This document shows positions 8,863-16,216 of a stretch of 39,791 bases of DNA, piece by piece. The notes below the pieces were generated by a model. That model saw only the letters and a program-made list of their open reading frames with translations. It was not told where the DNA came from and searched no databases. A program made the position numbers and the translations under genes. Source of the DNA: DASWJQ01 sp036397095 (GTDB taxonomy: Bacteria; Chloroflexota; Anaerolineae; Anaerolineales; E44-bin32); NCBI GenBank assembly GCA_036397095.1, contig DASWJQ010000189.1, positions 1 to 39,791 of the forward strand. The letters are read 5' to 3'. Positions within the stretch are counted from its first letter, which is position 1. Every line of letters starts with the position of its first letter.

Positions 8863-8869
8863 ACGTTCG

Positions 8870-9859
8870 ATGATTGCCAAACGCGAACGATTGGAGGCGG
8901 CCATTGCCGGGCAACGCGGCGATCGGCCGCCGGTCGCGCTGTGGCGCCACTTCCCGGTGGACGATCAAGACCCCCGTGGGTTGGCCGAGGCCACCCTTGC
9001 ATTCCAGCAGGTGCATGACTTTGACTTTGTCAAGGTCACACCGGCCAGTTCCTACTGCCTCAAGGATTGGGGTGCGCAGGACGATTGGCAGGGCTCGACG
9101 GAAGGCACTCGCCGCTACGGTCGCAGGGTGATTGAGAGGCCCAGGGATTGGCAGGATCTGCCGCAGATCGCGCCCACGGAGGGGCATTTGGGGGCCATGC
9201 TGTCCGCTCTCGAGGTCATTGTGAAAGGCGTGGGTCCCGATGTTCCCGTGATCCAAACCGTGTTCGCACCGCTGGCGCAGGCCAAGAACCTGGCCGGCAG
9301 CAAGCTGCTGCGTGAACATTGGGAGTCGGCGCCACAGGCGCTGGCAGAAGGTCTGGCTACCATCACTGCCACGACCGCAGCCTTTGTAAGGGCTGCAGCC
9401 GAGACAGGAATCGCCGGCATCTTTTATGCGGTGCAGCATGCGACCGAAGACTGGTGCGACCTGGCTACCTATCGCCTACGGGCCGAGCGCCACGACCGGG
9501 CCATTCTGGAAAGCGCCGGCACGTTTTGGCTGAATGTGCTTCACCTTCACGGCAGCCGGCTCCACTTTGCGCTGGCAGCTGACTACGACGTCCAGGTTGT
9601 CAATTGGCATGACCGGACGGCGGGTCCGTCGCTGGCGGCTGCCCGCCGCCTGGCCGGAGGCAAGGCCCTATGCGGCGGCTTGCGCCGCAACGAGACTCTG
9701 GTCTTGGGTGATCCGGCGACAGTGCGAGCCGAGGCGTCCGAGGCCTACCAGGCGACAAGCGGCAACGGCTGGATCCTGGGGGCCGGGTGCGTCGTCCCGA
9801 TCATCGCGCCGCGGGCCAATCTGCTCACAGCCCGGCGGGCTGTCGATGGGTTCGCATAG
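8870..9859 (+). CDS. Uroporphyrinogen decarboxylase superfamily protein (not classical HemE)
   Basis: A 329-residue protein of the URO-D/MtaA TIM-barrel superfamily. Family-like segments are PPVALWRHFPVDDQDP (about residues 19-34), FDFVKVTPASSYCLKDWG, VIQTVFAPLAQAKNL, GIFYAVQHATEDW and a C-terminal GWILGAGCVVPIIAPRANL. The HemE N-terminal signature PVWxMRQAGR is absent, replaced by VALWRHFP, so haem synthesis is unlikely. Homologous members are corrinoid/thiol methyltransferases or uncharacterised. The start at 8870 (ATG) was chosen over an upstream in-frame start because the latter would lie inside the TPR gene. The substrate cannot be read here. Confidence 0.8.
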   Translation: MIAKRERLEAAIAGQRGDRPPVALWRHFPVDDQDPRGLAEATLAFQQVHDFDFVKVTPASSYCLKDWGAQDDWQGSTEGTRRYGRRVIERPRDWQDLPQIAPTEGHLGAMLSALEVIVKGVGPDVPVIQTVFAPLAQAKNLAGSKLLREHWESAPQALAEGLATITATTAAFVRAAAETGIAGIFYAVQHATEDWCDLATYRLRAERHDRAILESAGTFWLNVLHLHGSRLHFALAADYDVQVVNWHDRTAGPSLAAARRLAGGKALCGGLRRNETLVLGDPATVRAEASEAYQATSGNGWILGAGCVVPIIAPRANLLTARRAVDGFA

Positions 9860-9934
9860 CCACATCCGCAAGGCGGGCAGCGGCCAGCGTCGGCCGGTGC
9901 GGACGTATCCGCGCTCGGCTTGGAGGTGTATTGC

Positions 9935-10516
9935 ATGAGCCGGATCCGGGTAATCTCCGGCACGGCCAAAGGTAGGCGGCTGCAGCTGGTGCCGGGGGAG
10001 GGCACACGGCCGATTGGCGATCGGGTCAAAGAGGCGCTGTTCAACATCCTGGGACCGACGGTGATGGATACGGCCTGGCTCGACCTGTTTGCCGGTACCG
10101 GAAGTGTGGGGATCGAGGCGCTCAGCCGGGGCGCCGGCCACGCCGTCTTCTTCGACAACGACCGGCGGGCGGTGCGCACGATCGAGAAGAATTTACAAAT
10201 GACGGGCTTGGGCGAAAATGCCGACGTCGTGCTGATCGACTCGCTGCAGGTATTAATCAGACCAAGTCCCTATGACCGGTTCGACTTCGTCTTCGTTGCC
10301 CCTCCGCAGTACAAGGATCTGTGGTCGCGATCGCTGCACCTACTGGATGCGACGGAGCGCTGGCTCAACCCCGAGGCGCAGGTGATCGTCCAGCTCGACC
10401 CCAAGGAGTACAACGAGCTGGAGCTGGCCAAGCTGCAGTTGTTTGACCGTCGCAGCTACGGCTCAACCGAGCTCCTGTTCTACGAGAATAAGGACGACGA
10501 GACAGGAACGGCGTGA
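9935..10516 (+). CDS. rsmD: RsmD-family methyltransferase (16S rRNA guanine-N2 type), variant motif IV
   Basis: RsmD methylates G966 of 16S rRNA in E. coli. The protein begins with the family signature (RVISGTAKGRRL, residues 4-15), RPIGDRVKEALFNIL and the SAM-binding motif LDLFAGTGSVGIEALSRGA. The catalytic NPPY/DPPY motif reads APPQY here (FVFVAPPQYKDLW), so the acidic/amide residue is replaced by Ala. The ATG at 9935 follows GGAGG by 9 bases; a TTG at 9920 is a worse choice. Length 193 residues is typical. Activity as an RsmD enzyme is likely from overall similarity but the motif change leaves doubt. Confidence 0.83.
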   Translation: MSRIRVISGTAKGRRLQLVPGEGTRPIGDRVKEALFNILGPTVMDTAWLDLFAGTGSVGIEALSRGAGHAVFFDNDRRAVRTIEKNLQMTGLGENADVVLIDSLQVLIRPSPYDRFDFVFVAPPQYKDLWSRSLHLLDATERWLNPEAQVIVQLDPKEYNELELAKLQLFDRRSYGSTELLFYENKDDETGTA

Positions 10517-10775
10517 GCACCAAGCGCCAGGCTCAAAGCGCCAGGCACGCGGCTGTCAGCAGTCAGCCATCAGCTTTCAGCCCTGAGCCTTCAATTCAAT
10601 CTTCGGTGATTATCTGCTGTTCAGCATTCGCCGCGCACGTTTCACTTATCACTTTTTTTCTATCACCTATCCATTGATCCAACCCGCATTCTCCGATCTC
10701 GCCGAGGGGACGCCACGGCGAGGCCCTACGAGAATAGGGGCCTTCACCGTTCACCCAATCCCCAATCACTTGTCT
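10517..10775. repeat. Degenerate heptanucleotide repeat spacer
   Basis: From 10517, directly after the rsmD stop, eleven consecutive 7-base units all start with GC (examples: GCGCCAG twice, GCTGTCA, GCAGTCA, GCCATCA, GCTTTCA, GCCTTCA) up to 10593. Further units with the same 7-base period follow at 10639-10652 (GTTTCAC, TTATCAC), 10661-10681 and 10741-10775 (CCTTCAC, CGTTCAC, CCAATCC, CCAATCA, CTTGTCT), the last block running into the 3' end of the convergent gene. The stretch 10594-10765 otherwise shows no gene. This resembles the STRR heptamer arrays of cyanobacteria. Confidence 0.75.
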
Positions 10776-11671
10776 CCCAACGGCGACGGTCCGAACACGC
10801 GGCTGCCGCCCAATTGCGACCGGAGCAGGAGATAGAAGGCGCGCAGTTCGAGGGCGAAAGGCAGGAAGCCGAGCAGCCCTTCGATCGGCATGTGGCCGTA
10901 GTACAGGCCGGTGATTCGCAGTTTGGCCGGGAAAGTGTAGACCCAATAGGCGCCGCCGGCGCGAGCCGCCTGCAGGTTCCAGGCCTCCCACAGCAGACCG
11001 CAAATCAGGCCAGCCAGTAAGTAAGAAATCAGTGGCCGCAGTCTGCCCCGGCGCAGTTCCTGCCGCAGCGAGGGGAGCCCGAGCGCCTCATTGAGTGGAT
11101 CGAGCAGCAGCACGAACCCAATCCACACTGCCCCAAACAGGTAGGCCGCCTGGGGCGGGGGCAGCAGCACCGGGATAATGACCAGCGCTAGGCCGAGCAA
11201 GAACCAGCTCCAAGCTGGTCCCAGCTGCCTCTGTCCGAGGCGTCCACGCTCGGGGCCGCGCCAGCGCTTCAGCAACGCTCGGACCAGGTCGGCGGTGACA
11301 AACACCCCTGGCATGATGGTGGCGAAGGACCAGAAGTAGCCGAGGTCGCGGAGCCATGCCTGCGGGGGTAAGCCCTTGTAAATCCAATTGACCATGCGAA
11401 GGTTGTAGGCCTCGAACAAGAGCCAGACCAGAATTGATAGCATTGCCGCCAGCGGCACATCTCGCCGGTAGCCGGTCAGCCAGCCGTGCCCTCGAACCCA
11501 GCCCAAGGCGGCATCGGCCAGCACGAAGTAGCCGGTCCACATGATGGGCGTGAGCCAGATGGCCGCCAATTGATGGCCGGCTAGCAAGGCAAGCTGGCCG
11601 GCGAGCAAGATCAACAGTCCAAGCCAGCCATACGCGGGGAAGCGGCGCCGATCCAAATCTGCCGGGATCAT
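10766..11671 (-). CDS. Polytopic membrane protein with internally duplicated 4-TM unit
   Basis: A 301-residue, strongly hydrophobic protein with about eight membrane segments. The two halves look alike: WTGYFVLADAAL ... LLFEAYNLRMVNWIY in the first half and WIGFVLLLDPLN ... LLWEAWNLQAA...YWVYTF in the second, suggesting tandem duplication of a four-helix unit with conserved Asp and Glu within the membrane. I do not recognise a characterised family; carotenoid/lycopene cyclase-type proteins have a similar size but their PxE(E/D) motif is not seen. The ATG at 11671 overlaps the Nudix stop (ATGA), so the pair is translationally coupled. Confidence 0.7.
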   Translation of the reverse strand: MIPADLDRRRFPAYGWLGLLILLAGQLALLAGHQLAAIWLTPIMWTGYFVLADAALGWVRGHGWLTGYRRDVPLAAMLSILVWLLFEAYNLRMVNWIYKGLPPQAWLRDLGYFWSFATIMPGVFVTADLVRALLKRWRGPERGRLGQRQLGPAWSWFLLGLALVIIPVLLPPPQAAYLFGAVWIGFVLLLDPLNEALGLPSLRQELRRGRLRPLISYLLAGLICGLLWEAWNLQAARAGGAYWVYTFPAKLRITGLYYGHMPIEGLLGFLPFALELRAFYLLLRSQLGGSRVFGPSPLGDK

Positions 11672-12174
11672 GACGCCCACTCGATTTCCAGACGATCATC
11701 CGCTCCGTAGCGGTACACCGCGCAGAAGGGGGCCGCCTGCTGGTGGTAGACCGCCAACGCACGCGGCAGCAGTGCTGGTAGGTCCTCAACCACCTCGTCG
11801 GGGTCAAGACCGTCGAGGTCGCACCACATGGGCTCTCCTTCCTTGCCGCCGCCCTGCGGCCGGCCAGTGGCCGTGCCGACGAAAACGTACAAACCAATCC
11901 CAATCGCCTGCTGCGTGTCAATGGTCACGACCCCGCACAGGCGCAGGTCTTGCGGCGTCAATCCGGTCTCCTCGACCAGCTCGCGCCGGGCCGAGACGGC
12001 CGGGTTTTCGCCCCGTTCGATATGACCACCCAGGCCATTGAGCTTGCCGGCCCACGCGGCGCGCGACTGGCTCAAGCGCAGCAGCAGCACCTGGTCGCCA
12101 TCGATCAGGAACGACAGGGTGCGCGGCACGATTTGGTAGCGGTCAGGTTGGAGGCGTTGTCCGGCGAGCGTCAT
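11668..12174 (-). CDS. Nudix (MutT-like) hydrolase
   Basis: A 168-residue Nudix-fold enzyme with a full Nudix box, G-x5-E-x7-REL-x-EE-x-GL (starting GHIERGENP, residues about 50-72). Members hydrolyse nucleoside diphosphates linked to another moiety; the front part RTLSFLIDGDQVLLLRL and WAGKLNGLGGHIE resembles 8-oxo-dGTP diphosphatases. The C-terminal ~30 residues (YHQQAAPFCAVYRYGADD) have no recognised role. It is the first gene of a two-gene operon with the membrane protein, with a TATAAT-type -10 on the minus strand at 12226-12231. Confidence 0.88.
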   Translation of the reverse strand: MTLAGQRLQPDRYQIVPRTLSFLIDGDQVLLLRLSQSRAAWAGKLNGLGGHIERGENPAVSARRELVEETGLTPQDLRLCGVVTIDTQQAIGIGLYVFVGTATGRPQGGGKEGEPMWCDLDGLDPDEVVEDLPALLPRALAVYHQQAAPFCAVYRYGADDRLEIEWAS

Positions 12175-12225
12175 CAGCTTTAGGTTCCATCCGATTCACA
12201 CCCGGCCCCGGCGGCCGGCGGGACG

Positions 12226-12231
12226 ATTATA
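12226..12231 (-). promoter_or_regulatory. Probable sigma70 -10 box for the Nudix operon
   Basis: Read on the minus strand the site is GGTATAATCG, a perfect TATAAT. No good -35 is seen at the standard distance (ACAGGT at 12249-12254 with a 17-base gap is weak), so the call rests on the -10 and its position 52 bases before the ATG. Confidence 0.45.
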
Positions 12232-12277
12232 CCGATGGTCGGGGCACCACCTGTCAGCCCCGCGTCAGTCCCTTTGG

Positions 12278-12306
12278 TTGCTGGGCCCTATTGAAGGGGC
12301 TATAAT
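12278..12306 (+). promoter_or_regulatory. Sigma70-type promoter for the helical/SPFH gene pair
   Basis: TTGCTG at 12278-12283 and a perfect TATAAT at 12301-12306 are separated by 17 bases. The start of the next gene is 41 bases downstream of the -10. Confidence 0.7.
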
Positions 12307-12346
12307 TCCGGCGAATAAGAGACCGGTCAGGTCGAAGGAGCTGCCA

Positions 12347-12877
12347 ATGACCGATCAACCGATTGATCCACTGAAGAAGGTCACCGAAACCGACGATTTG
12401 CTCGGCAAGATCCGCTCGACGCTGTCCGGTTTCCTCGGCTACGTTGAGCGCGACCAGCGGCGAGAGTCCGATAAGATGCTGCGCGAAGCCGTCGCCGACC
12501 GCTATGAGAAGCAGTGGGCGCGCGTCTCCCAGATCCAGCGCGATCTCATCGCTGAGGGCCAGATCGACTTGATCGACGATCTGGAGGCCGGCGCTATCAA
12601 GCTGCGCGCTTTCATCGATCGGCTGCGAACCGCGTCGTACGGCTACGCGGGTCTTTTCGACCATGCCCGTATTGGCAAGGACGAGTTGGCCTCCCTGTAC
12701 AGTTACGACGCTGCTTTGCTCGAACATGCTGGCACGGTTGCCAGTGCGGTCGACAATGTGGAAGCTTCGCTTGGCAGCGACGGCTTGCCGGCGGCCATCC
12801 GCCACCTGCGGACGGTCAGCCAGGATGCCGTCGATTTGTTTGACCGGCGCCACGAAACGATCATGGCTGAGGCCTAA
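12347..12877 (+). CDS. Helical protein of unknown function, partner of SPFH protein
   Basis: A 176-residue, charged, almost entirely alpha-helical soluble protein without signal peptide (LLGKIRSTLSGFLGYVERDQRRESDKMLREAV; IDDLEAGAIKLRAFIDRLRTASYGYAGLF). Long heptad-like helices suggest a coiled-coil or helical bundle. The ATG at 12347 follows AAGGAG by 6 bases; a longer frame upstream would overlap the promoter. It lies 23 bases before the SPFH gene, so the two are one transcription unit. SPFH proteins of the YdjI type often sit with PspA-like coiled-coil proteins; a comparable partnership is a guess here. Confidence 0.65.
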   Translation: MTDQPIDPLKKVTETDDLLGKIRSTLSGFLGYVERDQRRESDKMLREAVADRYEKQWARVSQIQRDLIAEGQIDLIDDLEAGAIKLRAFIDRLRTASYGYAGLFDHARIGKDELASLYSYDAALLEHAGTVASAVDNVEASLGSDGLPAAIRHLRTVSQDAVDLFDRRHETIMAEA

Positions 12878-12900
12878 TCGGGCCCTGAGGAGAGAGACAC

Positions 12901-13935
12901 ATGGCACGAATCTTTGACGTCGTCGAATACCCCAATGAGATGCGGGATGAGATCGTTCACCGCTTCCCGGAGGGGGAGTCGGGCGACTTCCGCATCGGCA
13001 GCCAGGTTATCGTGCGCGAGGCCCAGGAAGCGGTGTTCTTCCGCGATGGCAAGGCGCTGGACACCTTTGGCCCCGGTCGTCACACAATAACGACCGCCAA
13101 CATCCCGCTGTTGGTCGACATCATCGGCAAGGCTTTTGGCGACCGCACACCGTTCACGGCCGAAGTCTACTTTGTGTCGAAGCGCGAATTCGCCAATGAG
13201 AAGTGGGGTACGCCCCAGCCGATCATTGTGCGCAACCCTGGCATGGGGCTGGGGGTCGCCTTGCTCCAGGGCTATGGTGCCTATTCATTCCAGGTAGCCG
13301 ATGCCCAGCAATTCGTCACCCAGATTGTCGGAGCGACCGGGGCCTACTCCACCAATGACATCAAGGACCGGCTGCGCTCGATGCTCCTGTCCAAGCTGCA
13401 GGATCTGTTGGGCGAGACGACCGAAGCCAGCGACGTTCCCCAGCTGATCGGCATGGTTGAGGAGCTCGGCGCCGGGGTGCGGGCCAAGGCGCAGGACGAT
13501 TTCAAGGCGCTGGGCATGACGTTGAAGTCGTTCTACATCGAGAGCCTGAAGCCTTCATCCAAGTCGGCCGAAGAACTGCGGGCGATGGGTATGCTCGATA
13601 TGACCACCTACACCCAATTGCAGGCCGCTGACGCCCTGCGCGATGCCGCCCAAAACCCGTCGGGCGGAGCGGGGCTTACGGCCGGCATTGGCGCCGGGAT
13701 GGGCATTGGCAACGTACTGAGCGAATCGCTCAAGGGCAGCATGGCCAGCAAAGAGGTCGAAGCCGTGACGGGCGCAATGCCGGATGTGATGACACCGGCC
13801 GAGGCAGCCGAGCACCTCAAAGTCTCGGAAGAGGACGTGATGGCGGCCATTGCCGCCGGGGACCTCAAGGCCAAAAAGCTGGGCAACGCATTCCGCATCA
13901 GCAAGGATGCGCTGAACGAGTTCCTGACCAGCTAG
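12901..13935 (+). CDS. SPFH-domain protein (YdjI/virion-core-like) with C-terminal helix-turn-helix domain
   Basis: A 344-residue protein. The first ~250 residues form an SPFH/band-7-type domain of the YdjI class (FPEGESGDFRIGSQVIVREAQEAVFFRDGKAL, FGPGRHTITTANIPLL, LKSFYIESLKPS read in parts). A Gly-rich linker (about 245-270) leads to a C-terminal domain MTPAEAAEHLKVSEEDVMAAI ... GNAFRISKDALNEFL that matches excisionase/MerR-like helix-turn-helix modules. YdjI relatives usually carry a zinc ribbon at this position instead. GAGGAGAGA provides the SD. No transmembrane segment is present. Function is probably membrane-stress scaffolding; whether the HTH binds DNA is unknown. Confidence 0.8.
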   Translation: MARIFDVVEYPNEMRDEIVHRFPEGESGDFRIGSQVIVREAQEAVFFRDGKALDTFGPGRHTITTANIPLLVDIIGKAFGDRTPFTAEVYFVSKREFANEKWGTPQPIIVRNPGMGLGVALLQGYGAYSFQVADAQQFVTQIVGATGAYSTNDIKDRLRSMLLSKLQDLLGETTEASDVPQLIGMVEELGAGVRAKAQDDFKALGMTLKSFYIESLKPSSKSAEELRAMGMLDMTTYTQLQAADALRDAAQNPSGGAGLTAGIGAGMGIGNVLSESLKGSMASKEVEAVTGAMPDVMTPAEAAEHLKVSEEDVMAAIAAGDLKAKKLGNAFRISKDALNEFLTS

Positions 13936-13960
13936 CCAGGCTCAATGCGCGAGAATTGCC

Positions 13961-13994
13961 AAGGGGCTGCCCAGATTTGGGCAGCCCCTTTGTT
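13961..13994 (+). terminator. Rho-independent-type terminator after the SPFH gene
   Basis: A perfect 12-base-pair stem (AAGGGGCTGCCC at 13961-13972 with its complement at 13979-13990) closes a 6-base loop, followed by TGTTGTG. It lies 26 bases after the SPFH stop codon. Confidence 0.85.
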
Positions 13995-14106
13995 GTGCCT
14001 AGCGGCCATGGGTCGCCGCCCAACGACAACTGCCAGCTGCGGGTAACCCCCGTGCGAGCGCCCTTTGCCATGGCATGAGACCCAGGCCCATTCGAAACCA
14101 CTCGTT

Positions 14107-14128
14107 GGGACGTTGTATACAACGTCCC
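14107..14128. repeat. 22-base perfect palindrome plus adjacent GCGATCGC palindrome
   Basis: GGGACGTTGTA at 14107-14117 is followed without gap by its exact reverse complement, and the site is flanked by TT and TA. Seven bases later lies a second perfect palindrome of 12 bases (CCGCGATCGCGG, 14135-14146). The 308-base gap 13936-14243 contains the terminator and these palindromes but no gene that I can support. The GTAGGGACGTTG-like form resembles REP-type intergenic palindromes found in several phyla. Confidence 0.6.
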
Positions 14129-14243
14129 TACACGCCGCGATCGCGGTCTATCCCCCGTCGTCGCGGCCGGGGCTATCTTGAATGGAGTCCCATGCCAGGG
14201 ATCGCAGAAACATTGCCAACCGTAGTACGGCCGGCGCTTTGTT

Positions 14244-14957
14244 TTATTCGTCTTGGGGCTGGGCCAGGCCGAGCGCCTCGGCGAGTTCTGCCGTGGTCTC
14301 CGGGGAGAGCGTATCGGCCTTTGGTTGCTTTCGCAGCCAATCCTTGACCTTCTTGAAGTGAACGGCCGGGATGGGAGCTTGCTCCGGCTTGAACCTCAAG
14401 TCGGCCTCGTCATGCAGGAAGATGAGCAGGGGTCTGGCTTGGAACTTCGTTTCGGATTCGAGGTGGTTGTCCAGCAGGACCTGGACATTGCGGGCCGCGC
14501 TGGTGGCCCCTTCCGTGACGCCGCGCAGTTGGCGCAATCCGCCGCGGCGCAGCAGGCCCCCGGGCGGGCGATCCTGGCTCCAGCCGGATCCGTCCTCATA
14601 GTTGAGCTGCCCGCTGTCGGCGCGGGCGACGAGCGCAAAGATGCCCGCCGGCCCGATCAAGATATGGTTGGTCGGACCGGCGTAGTGCAGCGTGGCCCAG
14701 CGGTCGTCGAGGCCCTTGACGGCGGCATCCAGCCGTTCATCTTCGCGTGGGCTCTTGCCCCAACGGTTGATCATAGCCAGGCCGAACTGAGCAGTCAGGG
14801 TGCCGAGTACGGCGATCAGCAGTACGAGGTTGACCTCCTCCTGGTTGCGCAAAGAATAGATAAAGCCGCCGGCCAACAGGGCCAGGCCCGAAAACACCAT
14901 GAACCGGCCCGTGTTGTGATTGCGTTGGATGCGGGGTGCGTTGAGGTAACGCCTCAT
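14244..14957 (-). CDS. NERD-like (nuclease-related) membrane-anchored protein
   Basis: A 237-residue protein with two N-terminal membrane segments (residues about 19-36 and 42-62) and a cytoplasmic domain resembling NERD proteins: LDDRWATLHYAGPTNHILIGPAGIFALVARADSGQLNYED corresponds to the GDIDHVVVGPTGVFVIE-type core, but the acidic catalytic residues are not obviously kept. The C-terminus is helical (HFKKVKDWLRKQ). It starts with ATG overlapping the fabF stop by 4 bases, so it is the third gene of a plsX-fabF-NERD operon. Biological role unknown; nuclease activity is doubtful. Confidence 0.6.
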   Translation of the reverse strand: MRRYLNAPRIQRNHNTGRFMVFSGLALLAGGFIYSLRNQEEVNLVLLIAVLGTLTAQFGLAMINRWGKSPREDERLDAAVKGLDDRWATLHYAGPTNHILIGPAGIFALVARADSGQLNYEDGSGWSQDRPPGGLLRRGGLRQLRGVTEGATSAARNVQVLLDNHLESETKFQARPLLIFLHDEADLRFKPEQAPIPAVHFKKVKDWLRKQPKADTLSPETTAELAEALGLAQPQDE

Positions 14958-16216
14958 GCGGGCTCCACTTTGCGCAGGACAAGGCAGGCGTTTTGCCCGC
15001 CCAGGCCAAAGGAATTGGATAGGGCGACGTCGACGTCCACCTGGCGAGCCTGGTTCGGTACGTAGTCCAGGTCGCAGGCCGGATCGGGCAGTTCGTAGTT
15101 TATCGTGGGGTGCACCTGCCCGTACCGAATGCTGAGCGCACAGACGGCGGCCTCGATGGCACCGGAAGCGCCCATCGGGTGACCAATCATCGATTTGGTC
15201 GATGAGATCGGCAAATCGTAGGCGGTTTCACCGAACACCTGCTTGATGGCATTGGTCTCGGCCGCATCATTGGCTGGCGTCGAGGTTCCATGCGCATTGA
15301 TGTAATCGACGGCCGCGGGGGCGATGTTGGCATCGTCGAGCGCCCACAGCATGGTGCGGATGGCGCCTTCGGCCCGGGGGTGCGGCGCCGCCATGTGGTA
15401 GGCGTCATTTGAACTGGCGAAGCCGACAACTTCGGCATAGATCTGCGCCCCGCGCTGTTGGGCATGGTCCAGCCGCTCCAAAATGACGCAAGCTGCTCCC
15501 TCGGACAGCACGAACCCCTCCCGCAGCGAATCAAACGGACGCGAGGCCCTGGTCGGTTCGGCGTTGAAGCTGGTTGGCAGGGCGCGCATGGCGGCGAAAC
15601 CGGCCAGCACGAAGTCTTGGATGAGCGCCTCGCCGCCGCCGGCCACCATCAGATCGGCCCGGCCGTTGCGGATCGCGTGGTAGGCCTCGCCGATGGTCTG
15701 GGTGCCGGTGGCGCAGGCCGTGGTGATCGTGCTGCTGGGGCCGACCGCGCCCACGTACTCGGTGACGTGGAACGCAAGCATGTTGGGAAGGACCGAAGGT
15801 GCCGAAAATGGGTTCACGCGATCATAGCCCAGCTGGCGAGCGGTCATGATGCCTTCATCCAGCCGGTCGACGCCGCCGGCGGCAGTGCCGATATACACGC
15901 CGGACCGTTCGGGGTTGGGCAATGGCGCCGGCAGCCCGGCATCGGCCAGCGCCAGCTTGGCAGCGGCCAGGGTCAATTGGGAGGCGCGCGACATGCGCCG
16001 GGCCTCCTTGGCGCTCATGAAATCGGTCGCATCGAAGTTGGGCACCTGGCCGCCGATGACGCATGGCAGCCCATTCGGCTCGAAGTGCGTGATAAGGCCT
16101 ATGCCGGACTTTCCCGCCAATAGGCTGGCCCAGACGTCGGCCAGAACCCAACCAAGCGGGGTGACCAGGCCGATGCCCGTGATGACCACTCGTTGGCCTG
16201 GAGAAGCGGGTGTCAT
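14954..16216 (-). CDS. fabF: 3-oxoacyl-ACP synthase II (beta-ketoacyl-ACP synthase, KAS II)
   Basis: The condensing enzyme that elongates acyl-ACP with malonyl-ACP in fatty-acid synthesis. A 420-residue thiolase fold with the full Cys-His-His set: Cys168 (TACATGTQTIGEA), His309 (NAHGTSTPANDAAE) and His346 (STKSMIGHPMGASGA, with Lys341). The N-terminus VVITGIGLVTPLG and C-terminal SNSFGLGGQNACLV are typical FabF. The ATG overlaps the plsX stop (TGATG), so translation is coupled. Pairing with plsX places it in membrane lipid supply. Confidence 0.95.
   Translation of the reverse strand: MTPASPGQRVVITGIGLVTPLGWVLADVWASLLAGKSGIGLITHFEPNGLPCVIGGQVPNFDATDFMSAKEARRMSRASQLTLAAAKLALADAGLPAPLPNPERSGVYIGTAAGGVDRLDEGIMTARQLGYDRVNPFSAPSVLPNMLAFHVTEYVGAVGPSSTITTACATGTQTIGEAYHAIRNGRADLMVAGGGEALIQDFVLAGFAAMRALPTSFNAEPTRASRPFDSLREGFVLSEGAACVILERLDHAQQRGAQIYAEVVGFASSNDAYHMAAPHPRAEGAIRTMLWALDDANIAPAAVDYINAHGTSTPANDAAETNAIKQVFGETAYDLPISSTKSMIGHPMGASGAIEAAVCALSIRYGQVHPTINYELPDPACDLDYVPNQARQVDVDVALSNSFGLGGQNACLVLRKVEPA

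Noticed and set aside
8870..9859. Annotation as hemE (uroporphyrinogen-III decarboxylase).
   Set aside because: The HemE N-terminal active-site signature is missing and no other haem genes are nearby.
14244..14957. Active NERD nuclease assignment.
   Set aside because: The fold-like pattern is present but the expected acidic catalytic residues are not convincing.
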